Under the pieces are notes generated by a model, which did no database searches, was not told the origin of the DNA, and saw nothing but the letters and a program-made list of their open reading frames with translations. Both the position numbers and the translations under genes were made by a program. A DNA stretch of 10,839 nucleotides from an uncultured Rhodospirillaceae bacterium. Lineage in GTDB: Bacteria; Pseudomonadota; Alphaproteobacteria; Rhodospirillales; UBA2165. This document shows, piece after piece, positions 1-6,839 of this stretch; the first letter of the stretch is position 1, and the number at the start of each line of letters is the position of its first letter. Where the stretch lies: NCBI GenBank assembly GCA_913041095.1, contig CAJWIB010000059.1, positions 1-10,839 of the forward strand, read 5' to 3'.

Positions 1-120
1 GGTCGTTACGGTTATCGTAAGATCGCCCAGCTTCTTCGTATCGAGGGCTGGACGGGCGCGACGGTGCTCAATGTCACGGGCCTTAAATCGCTGCTCGAGA
101 CACCCATTAAGAGCGACTAG
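1..120 (+). pseudogene. IS3-family transposase OrfB remnant, cut by the window start
   Basis: Frame 1 is open from the first base to a TAG at 118-120 (39 residues). Its first 17 residues, GRYGYRKIAQLLRIEGW, are the typical helix-turn-helix (HTH_21) segment that precedes the DDE integrase core of IS3-family OrfB proteins. After the Trp the residues no longer fit the family, and no DDE core follows downstream. This is therefore a truncated or rearranged remnant, unless the break is a frameshift I cannot resolve. The 5' part of the gene lies outside the window. The family call is fairly sure; the exact point where homology ends (about base 51) is by eye. Confidence 0.6.
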
Positions 121-649
121 GAGATTGTTAAAAAAGTCGGCTGAGATGGCTGTCGCGTCGTGATTCCGTCATTCTGCTGGATCGCGGGAGAATGGATCGA
201 TGATGGGCGAACCGGTTGGTCAGCAAGACGGTCGGTTGCCAACATTGCGCCATAAAGCAGCGCTGTTGCGCGAACTTCCCGGAACGCAAGATCCACGTGA
301 CATCACCGAGAAATCCCTCTCGCGCATCCTAAAATCACAGATTTTGCCGCCTCGGTTCCATCGTTTCGCGCCAGAGACGGCGTCCGATGTTTTCACACAG
401 CCACCAGTGATGTGGGCGTTGGCGAGCCGAGTTGTACAATCACCTTCGGCCCATGACGCGATTGGCAACCTTGTGCCGGTGTGATTTTTTCGCCATCATC
501 CCGGATTCCTAAACCAGCGTTTGATCCAAACTTTGGGGGAACATTCCAGTTGGCAAATAGGCTGACTTGGGATGTGCTGCAATCTCTGGGGGCAGGCAAG
601 GCGATGCACTGGAATCGTAGCTCAAGGCGCTTCATTGCGAGGGAAGATG
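121..649. other. Stretch without a convincing gene; possible start of a second IS near 199
   Basis: About 530 bases lie between the transposase remnant and the first UbiD gene. Short ORFs exist on both strands (for example 200-484 plus and 481-663 plus), but none has a recognisable domain. One weak hint stands out: an ATG-ATG start at 199-204 opens with MMGEPVGQQDG, like the N-termini of some IS1182/IS5-type transposases, and it follows an AT-rich stretch near 125-140. The similarity stops after about ten residues, so at most the end of an IS survives. The promoter for the UbiD gene should lie here, but I see no clear -35/-10 pair. Confidence 0.3.
639..646 (+). promoter_or_regulatory. Ribosome binding site fixing the UbiD 1 start
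   Basis: GAGGGAAG sits just before two consecutive ATG codons at 647 and 650. The GAGG core is 4 bases from the first and 7 bases from the second, so 650 has the better spacing. Starting at 650 also makes this protein 468 residues, the same length as the second UbiD protein in the window. The frame stays open upstream to an ATG at 572, but that extension is rich in Cys, Arg and Trp and does not look like a UbiD N-terminus. Confidence 0.6.
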
Positions 650-2056
650 ATGGACAGGAATGACCCGGCACCTTACACTGATTTGCGACGCTGGCTGCGC
701 CACCTGGCGCGGACGAATCGCCTGACCGTCATCAAACCGGGCGTGCCATTGCGCTTTACCCTTGCTGCCATTGCCAAGCGATTGGAAGGGGAATCGGCCA
801 GCTATTTTCCGGGCCCGGAAGGCCACTCCATGCCCGTCATCGCAGGTGTTTTGGGGGCTCGCTCATGGGCCGCCGAGGCCCTTGGCGTTGCTGAGAGCGA
901 GCTGCTAAGCCGGTTTCAGCAAGCGCTGGAAAAGCCGCTGCCCCTTAATGAGACCTCGCCCGATCAAGCGCCCTGCCAGGAAGTGGTGCACCAGGACATC
1001 GATCTGAGGAGGCTACTTCCGATCCCCACCCATCATGAACACGATGCCGGCGACTACATTACCGCTGGGCTGCTGATAGCCCGCGACCCCGTCAGCGGCA
1101 AACAGAACCTGTCCATCCACCGGCTCCAGATCACGGCTCCGGATCGTATGGGTATTCTGATCCTTCCCCGTCATTTGAATGCCTTTTTTGGAAATGCCGA
1201 GGCTTCGAATGTTCCCCTGCCGATTTCCATCGTCATTGGCGTGGATCCTCTCATCCTTTTGGCCTCTCAGGCCATGGCCCCCCTGGGCCAAGACGAGCTG
1301 GAGATCGCGGGCGCACTGCACGGCCGGGCCCTAGATGTGGTTCGCTCCAGGGCCAGCGATATCCTGGTTCCGGCTTCCGCCGAGATTGTCATTGAAGGCG
1401 AAATCCTTCCCGAAGTCAGGGAAATGGAAGGGCCGTTCGGCGAATTTCCCCGCTACTACGGGCCGGGCGGCATGCGTCAGGTCGTGAAGGTGAATGCGGT
1501 CACAACACGGCATAACCCGATCTACCACACCATCGTTGCCGCTGGATGGGAGAACCTCCTGCTTGGCGGCATCGCCCGCGAGGCCTCCATCCTGTCGCAC
1601 CTCCAGAACGTTCTACCTGCTGTTCAGGATGTCCACCTGACCCCCGGTGGACAATGTCGTTACCATTTATGCATCAAGGTCAGAAAGTCGGAGGAAGGTG
1701 AGCCGAAGAACGTAATCATGGCGGCCTTCGGCAGCCACTATGACATCAAACAGGTAATTGTCGTGGATGAAGACGTCGATATTCACGATCCCAGGTCCAT
1801 CGAGTGGGCGGTGGCAACGCGTTTTCAAGCGGATCAGGACTTGATCGTCGTCTCGGGTGGCCATGGTTCGAAACTGGATCCTTCGTCATCGACAAAAGGC
1901 GTGTCCGCGAAATTGGGAATCGATGCCACTATACCCCTAGACAACAATGGTGAGTATAGCGTCATGAGAATCCCCGGCGAAGACGAACTGGACTTGGATC
2001 ATTGGCGATGCCAAACAGCCGAGCACTGGGCGGAAGAAGCGTTTGGAGAAAGCTGA
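650..2056 (+). CDS. UbiD-family decarboxylase (first copy)
   Basis: Predicted prenylated-FMN-dependent, reversible (de)carboxylase of an aromatic, heteroaromatic or unsaturated acid; cytosolic. The protein is 468 residues, normal for the family. Visible family features are the QNLSIHRLQI segment, with Asn153 and Arg158 at the same five-residue spacing as Asn168/Arg173 of fungal Fdc1, a His at 175 that may be the metal ligand, the DELEIAG segment (about 215-221), and MEGPFGEF with Glu260 and Glu265 at the Glu277/Glu282 positions of Fdc1. The C-terminal half has the usual VDEDVDIHDP and KLGIDAT motifs. The substrate cannot be read from the sequence; context suggests an aromatic or furan (di)carboxylate. 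It is 435 bases upstream of the operon and separated from it by a transposase remnant, so it is probably transcribed separately. By eye its codons end in G or C more often than those of the operon, hinting at a different origin. No ubiX is visible. Confidence 0.92.
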   Translation: MDRNDPAPYTDLRRWLRHLARTNRLTVIKPGVPLRFTLAAIAKRLEGESASYFPGPEGHSMPVIAGVLGARSWAAEALGVAESELLSRFQQALEKPLPLNETSPDQAPCQEVVHQDIDLRRLLPIPTHHEHDAGDYITAGLLIARDPVSGKQNLSIHRLQITAPDRMGILILPRHLNAFFGNAEASNVPLPISIVIGVDPLILLASQAMAPLGQDELEIAGALHGRALDVVRSRASDILVPASAEIVIEGEILPEVREMEGPFGEFPRYYGPGGMRQVVKVNAVTTRHNPIYHTIVAAGWENLLLGGIAREASILSHLQNVLPAVQDVHLTPGGQCRYHLCIKVRKSEEGEPKNVIMAAFGSHYDIKQVIVVDEDVDIHDPRSIEWAVATRFQADQDLIVVSGGHGSKLDPSSSTKGVSAKLGIDATIPLDNNGEYSVMRIPGEDELDLDHWRCQTAEHWAEEAFGES

Positions 2057-2137
2057 ACTTGGAACGGTTATCGAAACGCCGGGGGAGGAAGTGGCAACCG
2101 CGACGGCCTGTATAATCACCGTCTTTATCATAGTCCT

Positions 2138-2228
2138 GCCAGCCGGTAGCTCTCTGCAAAGCAGCGACCCGATTGTCGCCATATCGGCCGTACTGCCGCG
2201 TCAATTCAGCCATGTCCGCCGCAGGGCG
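2138..2228 (-). pseudogene. Decayed IS3-family transposase OrfB remnant (minus strand)
   Basis: Read on the minus strand, this segment gives DMAELTRQYGRYG followed by DNRVAALQRATGW. It aligns without gaps to the HTH_21 segment of IS3 OrfB proteins (RYGYRR-hydrophobic-ALLR-x-x-GW). It also matches the remnant at the window start in nine of 17 aligned residues, so the two come from related but different elements. The normally conserved YR after RYG is replaced by DN and one Leu by Gln, which points to decay. Beyond the Trp the frame stays open, but the residues do not resemble a transposase. Only about 30 codons survive. It points the opposite way to the copy at the window start, so UbiD 1 sits between inverted IS3 remnants. 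Confidence 0.55.
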
Positions 2229-2301
2229 TGAAATGTCATAAAATCTTCACGCGGACCTAGAAATAGTTCGTAAGATAGAACCACAATCTAAGGACCGTCA
2301 C

Positions 2302-2448
2302 ATGACATTAGAAGCCCCGATCAATCGCTGGAAAGAAACCCAAACCTTCAGACCGCCATCGACACCCACCTCGAAAACCTGCCGTCAACCCGATCGATAT
2401 CGCGCGGCTCACGCAAACCCAGTGGCCACCATGAATAATGCGGGCTAA
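2302..2448 (+). CDS. 48-codon ORF, possibly a truncated gene start
   Basis: ATG at 2302 follows AAGGA at 2290-2294 with 7-base spacing, a good ribosome binding site. The peptide begins MTLEAPINRWKE and ends at TAA 2446-2448, 43 bases before the operon's first gene. The first residues closely match the thioesterase at the far end of the operon (MALEAPIARHEE); the DNA of the first 26 bases is identical at about 21 positions. After about twelve residues the similarity ends and the rest is of low quality (many Pro, Thr and Arg). More protein-like strings appear in the other two frames (LQTAIDTHLENLP, then VNPIDIARL), suggesting a gene broken by small indels. It may be a remnant of a lost gene, a short leader peptide or chance. 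I assign no function. Confidence 0.3.
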   Translation: MTLEAPINRWKETQTFRPPSTPTSKTCRQPDRYRAAHANPVATMNNAG

Positions 2449-2479
2449 GTTCAACGGATAGGTTTCTTCCGTTTTGCTC

Positions 2480-2491
2480 GGAGAGAGAAGG
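2480..2491 (+). promoter_or_regulatory. Ribosome binding site fixing the start of the molybdenum subunit
   Basis: GGAGAGAGAAGG lies directly before ATG 2492, with the GGAG core 8 bases away. The frame is also open to a TTG at 2474, but that codon is upstream of this site and would translate the ribosome binding site itself as LGERR. ATG 2492 is therefore preferred, giving 993 residues. Confidence 0.7.
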
Positions 2492-5473
2492 ATGAACGAC
2501 TCGTCATCACCCAAAAAATACCTTGGCCAGTCGGTAGAACGAATTGAAGATGCGACGCTTCTGCGTGGAGCCGCTCCTTACACCGATGACATTCCGGTTC
2601 CAGTCGGAACTCTGCACGCTGCGATTTTGCGGTCTCCTCATGCCCATGCCGACATTCTCTCGATCGATGTCACCGCAGCCGAACAGCGGCCCGGCGTCCA
2701 CGCTGTCTTAACCGGCCGGGATATCAAAGCGCTGACCGAACCCTTTCTAATTGTGCTTAGGGTGCCGCTGGATCAATGGAGCTTGGCGGTTGATCGCGTG
2801 CGCTTTGTCGGCGAATCGGTCGTTGTCGTCATCGCCGAAGACCGCTATCTGGCGGAAGATGCGCTGGAATATATTGACGTAAAATATCGCCCGATTGAAG
2901 CCGTTATTGGCACCATGGATGCGACCAAAGACGGTGCGCCGCTAGTCCATGAAGCGGCTGGCACGAACGTCGTTTCGCGGCGTGATTTTTCTTACGGTGA
3001 GCCTGAAGACGCGTTTGCCAAGGCGGATAAAATTGTCGAACTCACCATTGATTACCCGCGTAATTCACAGACCCCTCTGGAAGGCTTCGTCGTTGTCGCT
3101 AATTATCTGCCGGGCGATGAGAGCTACGATATCTTATCGAATTTCCAGGGGCCGTTTACCGTCCATCCGGTGATGTCGAAAGCACTGCGATGCAAAGGCT
3201 CGCAATTGCGCATGCGCTCGCCAGCTTATTCGGGCGGCGGGTTTGGTGTGAAGCAGGCGATCTTCCCGTATGTCGTTTTGATGTGCGTGGCCTCGCGCAA
3301 AGTCGGCAGGCCGGTAAAATGGGTTGAAGATCGGCTGGAACATTTGACCGCCGCCATCGCCGCACCCAACCGGGTTATCGAAGCCAAGGCGGCGGTGATG
3401 AATGACGGAAAAATCATTGGCTTGCATTTTGAGCAATGGGACGATTATGGCGCTTACCTCAGGCCGCCTATGCCGGGACCGCTTTACCGCCAGCACGGCA
3501 TTATGACCGGAGCCTATGATGTTCCGAACATGACCATCGTTAATAATTTGGTGATGACGAACAAGACTCCGTCCGGCATGGTTCGAGGCTTCGGTGGGCC
3601 GCAGATTTATTACTCGATTGAGCGCCTTGTTCATACCGTCGCCGTTGAATTGGATATGGATCATCTTGAAATCATCAAGAAAAATCTCATTCCCGCAGGA
3701 TCGTTTCCGTATCGGGCGGCGGCGGGGGCTTTGATCGATTCTGGTGATTATCAACAGGCGCTTGAGATCGCCGAGCGCGACGGCAAGCTGGAAGATTTGC
3801 AAGAACGCCGGGACGAGATGCGGGCAGCGGGTAAATTGTATGGTATCGGCTATGCCGCCGTGGTTGAGCCGGCCCAGTCGAATATGGGCTATCTGAGTAC
3901 CATCAACACCGTCGAAGAACGCAAGAAAGCGGGTCCAAAAGGCGGCAATGTTGCTATCGCGACGGTTAATATTGATCCCCTTGGTACCGTCAGTGTAACG
4001 GCTGATAGTTTGCCGCAGGGCCAGGGTCACGGCACGATCCTAAGTCAGATCGTTGCTGATGAGTTGGGTCTGACACCGCAGGAAATTATCGTCAATATGG
4101 AGCGCGACACGCAACGCGATCCATGGTCGATCGCGACCGGCAATTATTCCAGCCGGTTTTCATCCTCGACCGTTGTATCGGCGCAAAAGGCGGCGCAGCG
4201 GGTGCGGGCCAAATTGGCAAGAATTGCCGCCCAGACGTTAAACGTGCCCGCCGAAGAGATAGATTTTGTTGGCGGTCAGGTGTTTGCCAAGGGCAATCCG
4301 GAAAATACCTTGCGCTTTAGCAGGGTTGCCGGAACCACCCATTGGTCACCGGGAGAATTGCCGACCGATATGGCTCCTGGCGTAACCGAGACCGTGACCT
4401 GGTCCGCGCCGGAGCTGGAGCCACCAAATGACAAAGACCAAATCAATACATCGCTGACCTATGGCTTTGTGTTCGATTTTTGCGGCCTTCAAGTTGACAG
4501 GGTGACCGGTGAGGTTCGCATCGACAGATATGTCACCATGCATGATTCAGGAGAAATCCTTAACCCGCTGCTGGCCGACGGTCAGGTCTATGGCGCCTTT
4601 GCTTGGGGGCTTGGCATCGCTTTGAGCGAAGAGTTTGTGTATGGCGGGGACGGCAGTTTTCTGTCCGGCACTTTTGCTGATTATCTCTGTCCGACCGCAC
4701 CCGAAGTACCCGAACCGCAAATCCTCCATATGGTGAGCCCGTCGCCCTTTACGCCGCTTGGCGCTAAGGGTATCGCCGAAGGTAATGTGATGAGCACGCC
4801 GGTTTGTATTGCCAATGCAGTTGCTGACGCCACCGGCCAGCGGGACCTGCGTTTGCCGTTAAGCCCGTCGAAAATCATGGGACTGATCGATGATGACGAG
4901 CCGCCAGCACCTACGCGCGCGGCCTCTGAAATCCTGGTCAAATCAGACGCCAAGGGAGGCCGCGGCGTAACGGGAAGTGGCTCGGCTCGAGCCCCGGCAG
5001 CAATACAAACGGTCTGGGATACATTACTGGATCCGGTCAAATTGGCGGCGGTAATTCCGGGCTGTCACCAACTGGATCTGGTGGGGGAGAACAACTATAC
5101 GGCGGAAGTCTCGTTAGGTGTGGGCGCGGTGCGCGGTCGTTTCACGGCCGATGTCAGACTTGCTGATCTTGATCCGCCAAATTCAGTGGTTTTGAGTGGT
5201 GGTCTGCACGGGCCTCTCGGCGCTTCCAGTGGCATGGGTAAAGTTACCCTCACCGCGTCAGGCGAAAGCACGCGTATTGATTACGATTATGAAGTCGTGG
5301 TCACCGGCAAGGTTGTCGCAATTGGCGGCCGTATGTTGGATGGCGCTTCCAGGGTCTTGGTTGAGCAATTCTTCAGGCGCCTCATTGCGCAAATCGAAGG
5401 TCAAAACGAGGCTGGGAATTCCGCTGGCTCCTGGTTGTCGCGCCTGCTCAAGATATTGGGTGTTGGCCGATGA
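2492..5473 (+). CDS. Xanthine dehydrogenase family molybdopterin-binding large subunit with C-terminal CoxG-like domain (furoyl-CoA dehydrogenase HmfA-like)
   Basis: Catalytic subunit of a three-part molybdenum hydroxylase, expected to hydroxylate an aromatic or heteroaromatic ring using water and pass electrons to the Fe-S and FAD subunits. The 993 residues fall into three parts: an alpha/beta hammerhead domain (about 15-130), the molybdopterin-binding domains (about 140-785), and a CoxG/SRPBCC domain (about 822-970) joined by a linker. Visible cofactor motifs are GGGFGVK (248-254), MVRGFGGPQ (363-371), QGQGHGT (509-515) and GAKGIAEG (757-764), whose Glu763 is at the catalytic glutamate position of xanthine dehydrogenase. 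The AYRCSFR active-site loop of CO dehydrogenase is absent, so this is a hydroxylase, not a CO dehydrogenase. Stand-alone CoxG is tied to membrane attachment of CO dehydrogenase; fused here, it may bring the enzyme to the membrane. The gene overlaps the next by 4 bp (ATGA). Family is certain; the furoyl-CoA substrate is inferred from gene order. Confidence 0.93.
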   Translation: MNDSSSPKKYLGQSVERIEDATLLRGAAPYTDDIPVPVGTLHAAILRSPHAHADILSIDVTAAEQRPGVHAVLTGRDIKALTEPFLIVLRVPLDQWSLAVDRVRFVGESVVVVIAEDRYLAEDALEYIDVKYRPIEAVIGTMDATKDGAPLVHEAAGTNVVSRRDFSYGEPEDAFAKADKIVELTIDYPRNSQTPLEGFVVVANYLPGDESYDILSNFQGPFTVHPVMSKALRCKGSQLRMRSPAYSGGGFGVKQAIFPYVVLMCVASRKVGRPVKWVEDRLEHLTAAIAAPNRVIEAKAAVMNDGKIIGLHFEQWDDYGAYLRPPMPGPLYRQHGIMTGAYDVPNMTIVNNLVMTNKTPSGMVRGFGGPQIYYSIERLVHTVAVELDMDHLEIIKKNLIPAGSFPYRAAAGALIDSGDYQQALEIAERDGKLEDLQERRDEMRAAGKLYGIGYAAVVEPAQSNMGYLSTINTVEERKKAGPKGGNVAIATVNIDPLGTVSVTADSLPQGQGHGTILSQIVADELGLTPQEIIVNMERDTQRDPWSIATGNYSSRFSSSTVVSAQKAAQRVRAKLARIAAQTLNVPAEEIDFVGGQVFAKGNPENTLRFSRVAGTTHWSPGELPTDMAPGVTETVTWSAPELEPPNDKDQINTSLTYGFVFDFCGLQVDRVTGEVRIDRYVTMHDSGEILNPLLADGQVYGAFAWGLGIALSEEFVYGGDGSFLSGTFADYLCPTAPEVPEPQILHMVSPSPFTPLGAKGIAEGNVMSTPVCIANAVADATGQRDLRLPLSPSKIMGLIDDDEPPAPTRAASEILVKSDAKGGRGVTGSGSARAPAAIQTVWDTLLDPVKLAAVIPGCHQLDLVGENNYTAEVSLGVGAVRGRFTADVRLADLDPPNSVVLSGGLHGPLGASSGMGKVTLTASGESTRIDYDYEVVVTGKVVAIGGRMLDGASRVLVEQFFRRLIAQIEGQNEAGNSAGSWLSRLLKILGVGR

Positions 5474-6315
5474 AACCGAAGGGGTTTGAATATCTTAGGG
5501 CTCATTCAGTCGAGCAAGCATTGGATAGTCTGGCCAGCAATGGCGACGATGCTAAGATTATTTCAGGCGGCAATTCCTTGATGGCGATGCTTAATTTTCG
5601 CCTTTTGGAGCCCAAAGTCTTGATTGATATTTCCCGTCTCGAAGCGCTATCTGGCATCGAGTATAAGGGCGATTATCTCGAGGTAGGGGCGGCTGCTACC
5701 CAGGCCCAACTACAAGCTTGGCCCGGCCTGGCCGAGCGGATGCCGTTATTGGCCTTGGCGGTTCCCCATATCGGGCATTTCCAGACCCGATCAAAGGGCA
5801 CGGTATGCGGCTCAATCGCCCATTCCGATCCGAGCTCTGAACTACCGCTTTGTCTGGCGCTGCTGGGCGGCAGTGTCGTGCTTCGCTCGAAGCGCGGCGA
5901 GAAGGTCTTGAAGGCCGCCGATTTTCAGCTCGGCATGCTGTCAACGGCGTGTGCCGATGATGAGATGGTTGTCGCTGTGCGCTTCCCGGTCAAACGCCAG
6001 GGGGCGGGCTATGCCTTCACGGAAGTCGCTCGGCGAAAAGGCGACTTTGCCATTATCGCCATTGCGGCGGAAGCCGTTGGTGGCACGATCCGTCTCGGTA
6101 TTGGCGGCGTTGCCGATAAGCCCGCGGTTCGCGAATGGAGCGATCTGGCAACAGACGCCTTGGACGATAAGCTGAATGAGCTGGCTTGGGAACTTGGCGG
6201 CAATGATGATATTCACGCCAGCGCCAAATACCGCCGTCAACTGGTGCGCCGATTAGGTCGCGAGGTTATCGAAACTGCCCAAGAAAACGGTGTGGCGGTT
6301 AAGGAGACAAATTAA
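5470..6315 (+). CDS. FAD-binding subunit of molybdenum hydroxylase (CoxM/HmfB-like)
   Basis: FAD subunit that takes electrons from the [2Fe-2S] subunit and hands them to the final acceptor. At 281 residues it is a usual length for CoxM-type proteins. The N-terminal FAD_binding_5 domain shows the SGGNSL loop (32-37), equivalent to the AGGHSL flavin-binding loop, and TVCGSIAHSDPSSELP (111-126), equivalent to the TIGGSxAHxDPAxELP loop. The C-terminal part (about 175-275) fits the CO dehydrogenase flavoprotein C-terminal domain. It has only three cysteines and lacks the roughly 40-residue [4Fe-4S] insertion of 4-hydroxybenzoyl-CoA reductase beta subunits, which argues against a reductive dehydroxylase. 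Its ATG overlaps the stop of the large subunit (ATGA), and its stop overlaps the next start (TAATG), so the three subunits are probably translationally coupled. Confidence 0.93.
   Translation: MKPKGFEYLRAHSVEQALDSLASNGDDAKIISGGNSLMAMLNFRLLEPKVLIDISRLEALSGIEYKGDYLEVGAAATQAQLQAWPGLAERMPLLALAVPHIGHFQTRSKGTVCGSIAHSDPSSELPLCLALLGGSVVLRSKRGEKVLKAADFQLGMLSTACADDEMVVAVRFPVKRQGAGYAFTEVARRKGDFAIIAIAAEAVGGTIRLGIGGVADKPAVREWSDLATDALDDKLNELAWELGGNDDIHASAKYRRQLVRRLGREVIETAQENGVAVKETN
6301..6307 (+). promoter_or_regulatory. Strong ribosome binding site for the [2Fe-2S] subunit
   Basis: AAGGAGA lies 7 bases before ATG 6315, inside the last codons of the FAD subunit gene. It supports the start at the TAATG overlap. 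Confidence 0.7.
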
Positions 6316-6827
6316 TGTCACAACCGATCGAAAACCAAAAACAACAGGTGAATTTTACTCTGAACGGCCGCGAAGTAGGTGGTTCTGCGGAGCCGCGAAA
6401 GTTATTAAGCGATTTCTTGCGCCAGGAAATGGCGCTTACCGGCGTCCATGTCTCCTGCGAGCACGGCATCTGCGGTTGTTGCACGGTACGGATTGACGGT
6501 AAAGCCGTGCGCGCTTGCCTTACCTTGGCGGTTCAGGTGGATGGCCGGAGGGTTGATACGGTGGAAAGCTTGGCCCATGCCGGCGAGCTTAGCGATTTAC
6601 AGAAAGCCTTTCGAAAACACCATGGTCTGCAATGCGGTTATTGCACCCCCGGCATTCTTATGTCAGTCGAGGCTTTTCTTGAAATTAGCCCCAAGCCAAA
6701 TGAGGAAGAAATCCGCGACATGCTTGGCGGACATATTTGCCGGTGCACGGGTTATACCGGGATGGTTCGAGCGATCAAAGAAGTCGTCGAACAGCGCAAT
6801 GAGCCGGTACCTCTTATCGAAGTCTAA
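6315..6827 (+). CDS. [2Fe-2S]-binding subunit of molybdenum hydroxylase (CoxS/HmfC-like)
   Basis: Small electron-transfer subunit carrying two [2Fe-2S] clusters between the molybdenum site and FAD. In 170 residues both cluster domains are complete: a plant-ferredoxin-type domain with Cys48, Cys53, Cys56 and Cys68 (CEHGICGCC pattern), then a four-helix domain with Cys107 and Cys110 (QCGYCTPG) and Cys142 and Cys144 (GGHICRCTGY). Gln106, the residue before the third cysteine pair that usually contacts the molybdopterin, is present. It follows the FAD subunit with a 1-bp overlap and is followed after 12 bases by the CoA ligase, so it is a mid-operon gene. The order large, FAD, Fe-S is also that of hmfABC. 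The family assignment is secure. Confidence 0.95.
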   Translation: MSQPIENQKQQVNFTLNGREVGGSAEPRKLLSDFLRQEMALTGVHVSCEHGICGCCTVRIDGKAVRACLTLAVQVDGRRVDTVESLAHAGELSDLQKAFRKHHGLQCGYCTPGILMSVEAFLEISPKPNEEEIRDMLGGHICRCTGYTGMVRAIKEVVEQRNEPVPLIEV

Positions 6828-6839
6828 ATAGAGTTCGTT

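Larger units (their letters stand above)
2057..2491. other. Gap between UbiD 1 and the operon: IS debris, a small ORF and presumably the operon promoter
   Basis: This 435-base stretch holds a minus-strand IS3 remnant (about 2138-2228) and a 48-codon ORF (2302-2448), both listed separately. The part from about 2230 to 2300 is AT-richer and is where a promoter for the operon would be expected. A very weak candidate is TTCACG (2246-2251) with TAAGAT (2271-2276), but the 19-base spacing is poor and I do not claim it. I see no convincing hairpin terminator after UbiD 1. Confidence 0.35.

Noticed and set aside
2057..2491. Sigma-54 or regulator-binding promoter upstream of the operon
   Set aside because: I found no TGGCAC-N5-TTGC type element and no clear palindrome; only a poor sigma-70-like pair is present.
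3134..4030. Long minus-strand ORF (298 codons) inside the molybdenum subunit gene
   Set aside because: It lies opposite a well-conserved catalytic domain, has no recognisable motif, and its composition (many Arg, His, Asn and Ile) is that of an antisense shadow.
5470..6315. 4-Hydroxybenzoyl-CoA reductase beta subunit (HcrB)
   Set aside because: The protein is 281 residues with only three scattered cysteines and lacks the extra [4Fe-4S] insertion that marks HcrB.
2492..6827. Aerobic CO dehydrogenase (coxLMS plus CoxG)
   Set aside because: The large subunit has the usual hydroxylase GGGFGVK motif and lacks the AYRCSFR loop with the copper-binding cysteine of true CoxL; the CoA ligase context also does not fit CO oxidation.
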